Source of the DNA: Cerioporus squamosus
Taxonomy: Eukaryota > Basidiomycota > Agaricomycetes > Polyporales > Polyporaceae
DNA: 33,142 nt
Assembly: GCA_022592435.1 (NCBI GenBank)
Contig: JABYQS010000305.1
Location: forward strand, 1 to 33,142
Direction of reading: 5' to 3'
The notes beneath the pieces were generated by a model. The model had not been told where the DNA came from. It saw only the letters and a list, made by a program, of their open reading frames with translations, and searched no databases. Shown here piece after piece: positions 1-9,778 of the stretch. The position numbers were made by a program, and so were the translations under genes. The first letter of the stretch is position 1, and each line of letters begins with the position of its first letter.

Positions 1-2804
1 GGCAGACAAACAGGGTGGGCAGAGTACGCCGTCCGGAGCAGCTGCTCGTCTCGGGCGGGCGAGAGGCGTTCGACTGTGGTCAGAGCTTGCGTGCACCCAT
101 GCGGACAATCGGTCCGCGCACTTCAGGCCGTGCTCGACGCGGGGATCGGGCGGAGAGACCGGATTGGCGATGAGGACAGCAGTCGAGGAGACAGAGCATC
201 CCGGCGGTGTGCACCGGCCGAAGCGCTGGCATGTCCGGACACGGCTGCAGCGACCACGGCCCACTCGACGCCGCAGAGACGGGGACGACCGCTGCCCAGC
301 CAGCGACTGGCAGCAGCGACGGACGAGAGCCCAACAAAACGCGCGCGGGCGGGCGGTGGCGACGGGCACAGCATGCGCGCCGTGGGAACCGCCCCAGGCC
401 AAGGACAACGACCATCGCCAGCCTGAGCGCGGTCGCCACTCCACCTTCTCCTCCCGTCTCCGTTCTGCCCGCTGCCCGCCTTCTCGCCTGCACGTCCCCC
501 ACGAACCCCGCGCTCGCTCGTCTCTGGCTGGCTGGTCTACCCGACGCGACACCCTCTTCCACTCCCGACGGTTCAACTTGACGCGTTCGCGATGGCATCC
601 CCGTACCCGGCGTACTCTCCCCGCTCTCCGTCCTCCAACATACCCTACGCGAGCGTCGGCGTGGCCCCCACATACCCCTATCCCCCGCACGGCCGCTACG
701 ACGGCAGCGCCGCCTCGCTCGACAGCGACTCCTCCACCGAACACGAGCGCGACAAGGGCGGTGGCGGCGGCGGCGGCGGGATTGCGAAGGAAGGCATACG
801 GGGCGCCGCGGTGGACGTGCGCGCGGTGAACAGGACCCCGAGTCCGACGCCCAGCGAGGCGAAGGAGCTCTCGAAGAACAGCGTGTTCGACTGGGAGGCC
901 ATGCTCAAGTGGAATTACTGGATACGCAGGGACTGGCTCTGTGCGTGCCCGCGCATGTTCTCTCGTTCGATGGTCACTGACGGAGACGCGATCGTGCAGG
1001 GTACTACGTCGCCTTCATCGTCTGCCTGGTCGGCGTCATCCTCTTCACGGTGTACCACTCGCAGATCGTCAACTGGCTCAAGCCCGCCGCGACCTGGATG
1101 CACGAGTGAGTCGCCCGTCTCATCGTTCACCGTTCCTCCCATTTGTGTGTTTTGATTCCTCGCCTCGCACTCTGTTCCTGTGGGTTCCGCATGCCGCAGA
1201 TACGACGCTCGCTCGCTTCATGGAGCTTGGTCTAGCCTTCGCGCATGGCGATTGTGTTGTGTCTCGGTTTCCTCGCCCATCCGTTGCTGAAGTTGCGTGC
1301 TGATCTGCTTCCTGTACAGCCTCCCGTATGGCTGGACAATACCGATAGCGGTGCTGTTCGTGATCTCCTTCCCTCCGGTGAGTCGTTTTCCATAACAGAT
1401 GCGCATATGCTGACGACCTACGCAGCTATTTGGCCACGAAATCGTCGCGATCCTCTGCGGTCTCGTGTGGGGCCTTGGACCCGGCTTCGGGATTGTCGCC
1501 GCGGGCACGTTCCTCGGCGAGTTGGGCAACTTCTAGTGAGTGCTTTGACACGTGCACAGGTGCATGTCTGACGTCCCGCAGCGCATTCAAGTACTGTTGT
1601 TCCGTGCGCGGCGAGAAGCTCGAGCGGACGAAGCTCTCGTACGCGTGCCTGGCGCAGGTTGTGCGCGACGGTGGGTTCAAGATTGCACTCATCGCGCGGC
1701 TGAGCGCCATCCCCGGCCACTGTGCGTCCTCCTTCCTCCCGCGTTTTCGCAGCTAACCCGCACACGCAGTTACGACGGCGGTATTCTCGACGTGCGGCAT
1801 GGGCGTGATCACGTTCTCGATCGCGGCGATCCTGTCGCTGCCAAAGCAGTTCATCACGGTGTACCTGGGCGTCGCGCTGGAGCAGAGCGAGGACGGGACG
1901 TCGAGCACGTCGGACACGATCATCAAGGACGTCGTGCTGGGCGTGACGACGCTGATCACGATCGGCGCGATGTGGTACATCTACCACCAGATGAACAAGG
2001 TGAAGCCGCAGGTGATCTATGCGCGGCGCAAGGCCCGGTACGTCTTATTCGTTTACTTGGGGAACACTGATTGACGAGTCTTCCAGCCAAGCGAAGATGA
2101 ACATGGCTTCTACGCCGGGCTTGCCGTATGGGAACCCCGCTGTGATGGAGTCGACGGCTTCGGTCGCGTTCAACCCCGCTGCGTCCGGGACCGACATCCC
2201 GCTCGCGAAGTATGGCCAGCCGAGCTACCCCATGTACGCGCCGCAACCCCGTCGTGCAGAGCAGGCGATGAGCGAACGCCCATACAACGGTGTCGCCCTC
2301 CCGCCAGGCGCAGGCTACGCGTACCCATCTCCTCCATCCCAGCTCCCCATGCAGCGCGTCGCATCTCCGCCGCGCGACCCATTCGCCGACGCTCACCGCG
2401 TTCCGCATCCTCAGGCGGGTCCACAGCCGCAGGGCATGTCGTACCAGCGGCAGGCGCCACCACGAGGCTATGGCTCACCGCCGCCCGAGACGTTCACCGT
2501 GCAGGCTGGGGAGGCGCCGCGGTACCGGACGAAGATCCACACAGCCGCGCGGCAGCAGTCCGAACACGCACAGATGCAGCACTACCCGACTACCCCTCCA
2601 CAGTCTGCGCTACCGCAAATCCAGCAGCCGCCACCACCGCCTCTGCCGAGTATGGAGCCTGGGGCGCCGCCGACGCATACGAATCCGTTCTCGGACCCAA
2701 TGCCGAATCCGTATGAGGCTACGTATGGACACGGGCATGAGGCAGAGGCGAGCGACGCGACGTTCTACACGGCGGCGGCGGCGGAGGACTCGAGTTGCGA
2801 GAGC
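1..2804. repeat. Array unit 1 (partial): upstream region plus VTT gene copy 1
   Basis: Base 1 matches base 12018 and base 23713, so the window opens inside a unit whose left part lies outside. The unit ends inside the last exon of VTT gene copy 1. There the sequence shared with copy 3 stops shortly after a GAGGACTCGAGTT motif (about 2789-2804). The next bases are the start of the following unit and not the native gene end. This boundary is inferred by comparing the three gene copies. Confidence 0.8.
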
Positions 2805-2927
2805 GACGGGGACCCGAGTGTAGACAGACTCGTGTACATAGACAGAAATATATTTCGTGTGTCCGTACTTGCTGTGTGCACGCAGAGAATGCCCGTAGAA
2901 CGGGAGCTACACTGGACGCGGGCCTGA
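592..2927 (+). CDS. TVP38: Tvp38/DedA-type VTT-domain membrane protein, copy 1 (chimeric C-terminus)
   Basis: I join seven exons: 592-940, 1000-1105, 1320-1377, 1426-1535, 1582-1721, 1770-2037 and 2087-2927 (623 residues). Introns have GTGCGT/GTGAGT/GTACGT donors and CTGAC/CTAAC branch sites. The protein has a disordered N-terminus with eight consecutive glycines, then a membrane helix (YYVAFIVCLVGVILFTVY, about residues 118-135). The VTT/SNARE-associated core follows, with the family motif ISFPPLFGHE, glycine-rich re-entrant segments (GLVWGLGPGFGIVAAG) and further helices ending at WYIYHQM. A long Pro/Gln-rich tail comes last. Yeast Tvp38 is a Golgi protein, and DedA-superfamily proteins are linked to lipid scrambling; the substrate here is unknown. 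After EDSSCES the tail is foreign (about 40 residues), because the unit junction lies in this exon. The start is the ATG after a GTTCGCG context shared by all three copies. An N-Y-W in exon 1 replaces R-Y-W of the other copies. Confidence 0.9.
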
Positions 2928-2930
2928 CGG

Positions 2931-3770
2931 AGGCCGGCTGCGTGTGCGTACTGGTAGACTGGCGGAGAGTGCGGCGGAGCGGCTGGCAAGTGTTAAGCGG
3001 GGCCAGAACGGGGTGTTGCGTAGATGGAGACGTGTGTACGGGGAGATATATACAGTCCGCTATGTTTTTGCGTGCACAGGAGAGTCGGAGATGAGGATAG
3101 AGTAGGCAGCGGCTGGGGCGCGGCGAGTGACTGGCGAGTGACAAGCGGGGCGAGATCTCCCAGATCGATCGTTTGCCTCAGGACGCTATGGGCACTGTGT
3201 AGCACGCCGGGACGTGCTCCCTTCATTGTATGCTTCCTCTGAGGTGCATTGGTCGAGAGGATGGATTGCAGGGTCTTGAGGACTTAGAGGACCTGAGAGA
3301 GGGGAGACCCGGCTTACCTTTTTCTCATTGCTGGTCTGCTACGCTCTCTCTGTCTGCGGTGATTACTGCGCCCGCCGGATAACGCGGTTTGGGTGGTTAA
3401 GTCGTTGAAATAAGTAGTTTGAGTTAAAACGCGAGTACGAGTTCTCGTATATACAGTGGCATTGAAGGAGGGAGCAGAAGACATTTACAGCAACCAGTAC
3501 ATGTACAAGAGACTGAGAGAAGACGAGGACAGTGTGCATGATACAAACCAAGACCAATACAGCGGTCGGGAGCCATTCCGAGCCTCGGGCGTCTAGTATG
3601 CTGCACTTGCCGAGTCTCGCGCGCGCCGTCTAACTCTTCCACTACCACCTCCACCACGCACTCACGCTTGCTTGCTCTGGCCTCGTTCTTCCTTTGCTCC
3701 GAGACTCTTGGCTCTGAAAGTGCTTGCTTCCTGCGAACCCGGCCTGTGGAACCTTGACAACTCGACCTCG
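2931..3770. other. Left part of spacer, no gene recognised (also 14901-15740)
   Basis: This stretch follows the foreign tail of the VTT gene. It contains two TATA-like stretches (3046-3052 and 3419-3425) but no ORF with a recognisable domain. A 179-residue minus-strand ORF at 3424-3963 is open in both units. Most of its differences between units change the amino acid, so it is probably chance. Confidence 0.5.
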
Positions 3771-4037
3771 AATGAGTGAACTGGACACCAGCAGCGGACG
3801 CGACGTACTTAGCCCGGGAGAAGAACACGCTGACGACACCATGCGTACATGCAGGGGACTCTGAGCGATACAAAGGTGAGTTCTCCGTGTGCACTTGGGC
3901 GAATAGGTGCGTACCGGGTGCAACTGGCACAAGTGTCGTAGCCATGTGCCCGCGTGCTGGCATCTACCCAGCATAACCCGGCTGCGGGGATCGTCAGACC
4001 AGCTCAGCAAGCACTCCGGAGCGAGATACGCACATAG

Positions 4038-4941
4038 GTAAGTCTTTGAGTGCTCGACTCGTTGCGTGAGGTCTGGGGCGGACTCGGAAGAAGTCGCTGG
4101 GAGCTGAAACTCGGTCAGATTCTCAGGTGACTCCGAAGCTGACTTCAGGACGTACCTAGACTCGTCTCCCGGCCCTTCCTGGCTTCTCTCAACCCAGTAG
4201 CACTTGGAGAGGACTCAGAACAACCAGGATCGCATGTGGCTGGCTTTGGCCTCTTCACAGGCACGCAGCGCATCGCCCAGCTGGTGAACTGCAGGAGCTC
4301 CGACCACTGTTGCGGAGCACGGCCCTGTAGGACGAAGGTACGCCGTCCTCACGGACCGCGACGGCCTCCCAGCCCCGGGAGCGCGTCAGGACAACCAGCA
4401 CTCGAATGCAAACACGGACGACTCACCGAATTCGCGAATAAGGACGCGCTGCGCGCGTCCTCTCCCCTCCAGCGATCTAGGCGGCGCGCTCGAGCGAACA
4501 CTGAACACCAAGGTAGTGCGGCTCTGGGAGACGACCCGGGCGGCGGGAGCGTTAGTGGGTAGCCCGGGAGCTCGACATCAGTCCAGAGGATCTCGCCCGG
4601 GAGCGCTGACGATGCAGCCGTAACTGGTCGGGAGCGGCACGTCTGATCTTCGACTGACACCTGGGAGCGCTAGGTAAGTCGCGTGGGTGCGGCAGGCGGT
4701 GGGCGGCGGGGAGGTACAGAATGGCTCACCTCGGGTGTATACATGTCCGAGAGTGGAGTTGGTCGGGTTGAGCCTAGAGGCTAACTCGCTCCTCCACAGC
4801 ATTGCTGGAGCCCTCTCCTGGAGACAAGCGGCCCTCGGTGTTGCTTAGGACGCCCTTCAGTGCGATGGTAAGCAGAGGTATGTGGATCAGCGACATAATG
4901 GAGAGTGTACCTGACGACGCAACATGCACATTGGAAGACAG
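4038..4941 (+). other. Spliced-transcript signature A in spacer (copy in unit 3 at 16008-16911)
   Basis: Three canonical plus-strand introns are visible: 4038-4148 (GTAAGT, GCTGAC, TTCAG), 4674-4799 (GTAAGT, GGCTAAC, CACAG) and 4868-4941 (GTAAGC, CCTGAC, ACAG). All are kept in the second copy of the spacer. The sequence between them can be read as exons (for example 4800-4867, reading LLEPSPGDKRPSV in one frame), but no frame stays open across all junctions. It may be a non-coding RNA, a gene with tiny exons, or a decayed gene. An unspliced 139-residue ORF at 4802-5221 shows three replacement and one silent difference between units, which does not support coding. Confidence 0.35.
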
Positions 4942-5299
4942 ATGTTCCCGAACCTGTACGGTTGTACCTTCTAAGCAGGATATGCGAAGCCGAGGGCTAA
5001 CGGCATACCGGCACGTCGTGCACTGCTCGGGAAGGTGTGAGACTGCAAAGAATCTGGAGCGCATGATGTTGAGTCGATGGCAGGCGCGACGCGGTGAGTC
5101 GCGAGGCGGAAAGTATCGAGTGACGTGGGCAGCGGGATGCCGTGAGGAACCCAGCGACATTGTGAGTAGTGATGCGTTGGCCAAGACCGAGTGCGCTGTT
5201 GTTGATGAGGGATTGGGGTAGGAGCACCGTTATCCATAGGAGCGGCGAGAGCGTCGAGAGACTCGAGGCGGGCGAGAAGGTGGACGTCGTCTCGATGGT

Positions 5300-6900
5300 G
5301 GGTACGTAGGCCGACAGACAGGACAGAGAGAGAACAGTTTGCCTGTGGGGATTTGGTGGGGATGGTTGTTCGTTGCGGCGCCCGGGAGCTACTTCGTGTA
5401 TCAAAGCAGAGTAATGAATGCTTTCATTGGTTGCTTTCTGAGACTGAATCCTACAACGGCAAAGCTTACTCTGTGCGTTCCGGCCGCCGACTGATGCTGT
5501 TGTGGGGGGCGACGCGGAGCGGTCTGGAATTGCGGTTAACCCCGCTAAACTGTCAGAACCAATGAACACCGCCTCCGCTTCAGCGCTGAGTGGTTTGATA
5601 TGTTCTGGCACTCAGATCCTGGCATGTCTGAATGCAGAACTCTCCCTGACAGTCATCCAGCATAGAACATCACTGGAGACGATACATCCAGCAGCAACAC
5701 AGCAGGAGCTCGCACACTTAGATGCTCCTCCATCGAGCATTCCTGGTCTCGTCACCGCTTCAGTAGCCGAGCCCGTCACAGGCCTGTACACTAGGCCCGG
5801 TGAGCGCACTCTTGGCAGCTCCCAATATTTTCACAATTCTCGACATCTCCGTCTTCCTCCCGGCTCCGCCTTCCGGAATGCCGACTAAGTATTGTGATCA
5901 GGTCATTCTATACAGTAAGGACGGGCACATACAGCAGCTCAGCACGCAAATAGCTAATCATGTCGCAGACATTCTGAAGCATATACTAGCTAAACAGACA
6001 GACAACAGCTTGAAGATGGATTAGATAGGTTCGATAATCGAAAGCTGGGGACTTGAGTACTTGTGCAGTGTGCGGCGGCCAGTGTGACAATGTGCAGCTG
6101 TAGCTCAGCCTGAGCATGGTTCTGTCTCGTACTACAGAGCCATGAGACCCAAGAGCATGGTCAGTTGTCCGGGAATGGCAGGATTCTGTCAAAGTACAGG
6201 GCGACGGAAGGTTCGGCTGCCTGGCGCTTCACCACTACGCCATCCGCAGATCTGGATCTGGGCTGCCGCCCGCACTTGTTTGCCTTCGTACATGCCGCAC
6301 AATGACAAGCACGCTCACTTTGGACACTAGTGAGCACTTTGAGAGCCATATAGCGCTAGCAAGTACCTGTACTGAACCACAGAGCCAAAGATATGATCCT
6401 CCCGCATCGCTCACCTCAAAATCAGTATTTTCAAGATTCCACCGTTCTCGAAAGCCAATCTCGGGCTTCTACTTCATGCTGACACACTCCGGCAGCACGC
6501 AAAGTACTGAGCGGCAATGTACAGTGGTCTGGGAGCTCGTCTCCGCCATTCTGACAATATAAACAGCGGAAACACTCGCAAATGGCCCCAATGCTCTCCC
6601 GGTGCATCCGCCCGCCGAGACTCCCCAAGATCTCGCCGCAATTTTGAGCATCCCGAGAGAATACATAACCGAGCGCCCAATTAGGCGACCTGTACGCGAG
6701 CTGTTGCGAGTCGTGAAACGCACCCCAAAGCATCGAAATGCGAGTCCGTCGTACCTCGGGACCCGCTAGCTTGCAGCCCCGCCCCACTGACTTCCGCTGT
6801 CACTCGCTGGTTGGTTTGCACCTCGGGCTTGGCCCTCCGACTCCCGAGTTCCGTGGGCTTGTTATGCTTTGAGTGAGAGTTTGTCCATGTTTTGCGCAAT
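5300..6900. other. Middle part of spacer, nothing recognised (also 17270-18870)
   Basis: Both copies are very similar, with scattered single-base differences. I find only short ORFs without domain similarity, and few canonical splice sites compared with the stretches on either side. It may be promoter-distal intergenic DNA of unit A or unit B. Confidence 0.4.
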
Positions 6901-6909
6901 CTCCGTACG

Positions 6910-7049
6910 TATATATATCCTACAGTTTCTCACTGCTTCTCCACTCACCCTTCCTCCCTCTGACTAGTGCTCTTGTTCTCCCTGCCCGGTTCTTCTCTTC
7001 TGCCTTGTCGTCGCACCACTCTTTGAGCTCCCGGCATCTACTGTTGCAC
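6910..7049 (+). promoter_or_regulatory. Core promoter: TATA box and CT-rich leader (copy at 18880-19019)
   Basis: A TATATATAT stretch at 6910-6918 is followed by about 100 nt of pyrimidine-rich sequence and then the first ATG at 7050. That is the usual layout of a TATA promoter with a CT-rich start region in filamentous fungi. Both complete spacer copies keep it without change around the TATA. It supports a transcription start between about 6935 and 7040 on the plus strand. Confidence 0.55.
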
Positions 7050-8677
7050 ATGCCGCTCTCGCTTTCTTCGACACCGTGGCTCTCGTCGGTCTCGAAGTCT
7101 TGTCTTGATGTGCCGTAAGTCTTCCGCTTATGTGCCCGGTCCACGCGCTGACACTTTGGATACTGCAGACGTCGCTTGATCGCCGGCAACTCATGCAGTT
7201 GTTGCTCACGCTCTCTTGTGTTACACACTAGTAAGTCTGCGCAGTCATATTGGACGTTCAACATGTTATACTGATGACTACTCTACTCTGCATATGCGAG
7301 GTAAGTATACAATGCGACCGCGGAGATGATAGATCGCGCGACTCGGATCGCCCCTCTGCGTCCGTTGCCCGAGCATCTCAGGTTGCTCTAGGAGGTGCTC
7401 ACCCTCCAGTGTGCCACGACTCTGCAGACTCGCATAGCCAAGTCTGGGAAGTGCCTCAACTCCCTACTGTGTACCTGCAGTCCCTGATGTCTTCCCGACA
7501 GTTCCCTCAGCCTGTATCCACCGTGATTCTCGACGTCCGAGTCGGTCTCGGAGTCGTGTCACTGTGCTGATGACGCACTGTGAGTCTTTCGCATATGTGC
7601 TCGGTCCACCTGCTGACACTTTGAACCCTGGAGATATCGTCTAATTGCCGGTTGCACATTCAGCCATACGACTCGGAGTCGCCCCGCCGCATCCGCCATT
7701 CCCTACGGATAGATCGAGGCACGTCAGGCCATCTCAATGTCGATATGGAAGATGCTCACCCTCCAGCGTGCAGCGACTCTGCAGACTCACATAGCCAAGC
7801 CCGGGAAGTTCCTCAGGTACGCCACCGACTCCCCGCTGCATAGCCGCAATCCCCAGTGATGTCTTCCCGACAGTCCCCTCAGCCCGTATCTGCCGGCTCA
7901 AAGGCTAGCAGCAACGCCGTGCCGTCGGACACAGTCCACGCTGTTGCAAAAGTGAGTTGTGGCGCTGTCTCCGGCGATCCGAACGGGCACTCATGTTTGA
8001 CGACTGCGCAGGTTCCCGGGGAGTCGCTCAGGTAAAGCGTGTCGAAAACGAGTCTGCTACTGCCCGGCTCGCGCATCCGGCAGGCCGTACGAGAGGTACG
8101 CGTCAGATGCGCTACATCTTGGCGCGATGTCCGTCGGTCTGAACTCAACATGTCAGGCTGTCGCTAAGAACACCGTGATCTCGTCCGCACGTCCCGTCAG
8201 GCGCACGGTGCGTCATAGTTTGTTGCATTGCAAGAGAATTACTCACTTTACCTTAACTAACCTTGCCTCTATCCCGTGTTCGCTAGCGATCTACTCGAGT
8301 CTGCGACCGTTGCCGAGGTACGCTACTGAGGCGGCCGACTGCGCTCCGTGTCGACCGGTCAGCGATACAGGTATGCCGTCCGTGCTACTCATACGCGATC
8401 ACTTCATTCTTGAGTGTGTGCTCGCCGAGAGCCGGAAGGCGGGAGAATCGGAGGACTTGCGTGGGACGCGGCACCCAGAGAAAGGGCGGACACGATAGTC
8501 AACGCAGAGCGCTCCTAGCTGTTGCGGCAGGTTTGACTCAGCGGCGGCCTATCGTAGTCCATCTGGTGAGCGAGCGCACACTACCTGTGCGCGTTCGAGC
8601 TGACGAGTCGGATCTTGCAGGTGCGCAGCTGGAAGACAGTGGCCGGCGGCGAGCGCGCCTACTTTATGTACGCGTAA
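7050..8677 (+). CDS. Candidate intron-dense gene B, unit 2 (frame not closed)
   Basis: After the promoter an ATG opens exon 7050-7114. It is followed by intron 7115-7168 (GTAAGT, GCTGAC branch, TGCAG) and exon 7169-7230. Further exon-like pieces are 7874-7951 (26 codons in phase 0, reading SPQPVSAGSKASSNAVPS) between introns 7817-7873 and 7952-8011. The last piece is 8621-8677, reading RSWKTVAGGERAYFMYA and stop, after intron 8566-8620 (GTGAGC, GCTGAC, TGCAG). No domain is recognised. I could not join the middle pieces in one frame: a stop follows the exon at 8012. A local duplication near 7391-7520 and 7748-7890 adds confusion, and in its first copy the GTACGC donor is lost. Possibly a pseudogene or a spliced non-coding RNA. 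Confidence 0.3.
7391..7890 (+). repeat. Local direct duplication present only in unit 2
   Basis: The segments at about 7391-7520 and 7748-7890 are related: both contain GCTCACCCTCCAG, GACTCTGCAGACTC and the run to CCTCAGCC(T/C)GTATC. The corresponding place in unit 3 (19365-19510) has one segment. It looks like the left half of the first and the right half of the second, as expected from recombination between the two or from the reverse event. The net difference is 357 nt. Confidence 0.75.
7896..8400 (+). repeat. Ancient spacer paralog block P (partner at 9779-10410)
   Basis: Block P and block Q share an ordered series of similar stretches. These are GGCTAGCA, a GTGAGTTGTGG donor with GACTGCGCAG acceptor, GAGTCGCTCA, CGAGTCTGCTAC, CATCCGGCAGG, GAGGTACGC, later CGGTGCGTC.TAGTT...TTCGCTAGC, and TGCCGAGGTACGC...CAGCGATAC. 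Identity is roughly 70% by eye. The preserved elements include the splice-like sites, so the duplication probably involved a spliced gene. Confidence 0.6.
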
Positions 8678-9180
8678 GACGACGCGGTGCTGCAACTCGG
8701 ACGAGTCGTCGAAGGCTGCAATCGACACGAGTCAGCAGCCCGCGTCCGGATACACGCCAAGACACACGGAGCTCTCGCCGCGTGACAGACGAGTGACGGG
8801 ACGTACCATGCCTGTAGCGACTACGGCAGCTTGGTACGTCCTCTCCTTTACACGTATCCACGCTGCGAGAGAGGAGGACGTGCTTACCTTGACGTAACAG
8901 AGTCCCGCTGCCCACAGCTTGCGGACATGGCCTCGGCGGGTTGTACGCATGGCGTGCACCCGGACCGTTTGGACTCTGCGCCGGTGCAGACGAGGCAATG
9001 TTGCGCCAACCGTGCACTTGGGAGTCGAGGACCCGGAGTCCGGAGTTCTGGCTCTGCGGCGATGTCTGTACGGTACGTGACTCCAGCCGACGGACGTGCG
9101 CGCGCAGAAGCTCACCTGAGACTGAGTAGTGCCCGCCTGGTATCGACAACGGGGATGGACGCGACGTCCCCGCGCTCTCC

Positions 9181-9764
9181 ATGTCGCTGCTCGAAGGTCC
9201 AACACTGGTGGTATGTAGTCGGTGTTTGGGTCGTCCGTGGTGCGACCATACTGACTTGTGCTTGTCTCAGGAATCTAGTCGGCGGCTAAGAGCCGGTGTG
9301 TTCGCTGTCGTGCCGTCCGTGGCTGCCTGTGTGGGAGTGGAAGTGGACGTGGACGCGGATGTGGACGTCCACGAGATGAGCGCAGCTACGTTGTTCGCTC
9401 TCGAAGAGAGTATTGAGAGTCGGCTACAGGGGCGAGAGCTACGTGGGAGGGGGATGGTTGGAAGGACGGATCAGCGAGTACAAAGTAAGTCAGCCTGCCG
9501 TGCCCGGAGGAGAGGTGCTAACTGTGGACTGTCCAGGTCTTGCGATCTGCTCGTGGTGCGCTAAGGCGCAGCAAGATGACTGGTAAGTTCTGCTCTGTCC
9601 AATGCGGATGCGTGCAAGGCCAGGGCCGGCTGTGTGCTGAGATCGAGACGCGCGGGGACCGCCTGCGAGATGGTTGTCCACGAGTGCTCGTTCGCGTAGG
9701 GTCCTGTCGTCATCCCGGGTCCAAAGCAATGAATGAGGCTTGGCCAGGAGCTCGAGTATCATAG
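9181..9764 (+). CDS. Candidate gene C, unit 2: spliced exons with a possible split zinc knuckle
   Basis: An ATG at 9181 (MSLLEGPTLV) leads into intron 9211-9270 (GTATGT, ACTGAC branch, CTCAG) and then a 214-nt exon 9271-9484. The exon reads an acidic stretch, VEVDVDADVDVHEMSAATLF. Next come intron 9485-9536 (GTAAGT, GCTAAC, TCCAG) and exon 9537-9582, reading SLAICSWCAKAQQDDW. The two base differences from unit 3 near 9308-9320 are both third-position and silent, which supports coding. A stop (TAA) follows DDW. One base out of frame the DNA reads FCSVQC, which would complete a C-x2-C...C-x3-C zinc knuckle of the kind seen in some fungal proteins. The gene may be frameshifted, or spliced in a way I cannot resolve. 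The end at 9764 is the stop of that second frame. Confidence 0.35.
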
Positions 9765-9778
9765 CCCGCCGGTTCCGA

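Noticed and set aside
1197..1230. Extra exon in the short intron 2 of VTT copies 1 and 2 after a GCCGCAG acceptor
   Set aside because: Joining directly to the acceptor at 1319 gives the ATWMHDLPYGWTIP sequence expected for the family and also works in copy 3. An extra exon would interrupt it.
3424..3963. Minus-strand ORF of 179 codons conserved in length in both spacers
   Set aside because: Most differences between the two copies change the amino acid, there is no recognisable domain, and the splice signals in the area favour the plus strand.
4802..5221. Unspliced plus-strand ORF of 139 codons kept in both spacers
   Set aside because: It spans a canonical intron (4868-4941), and differences between copies are mainly replacements.
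8013..8498. Long unspliced frame of about 160 codons across several intron-like stretches
   Set aside because: The 45-nt insertion in unit 3 puts a stop in this frame, and the frame crosses well-formed donors and acceptors.
8664..9182. Minus-strand ORF of 172 codons, also open in the other unit
   Set aside because: Its composition is Arg/Ser-rich with no domain, changes are replacements, and it overlaps plus-strand exons with better support.
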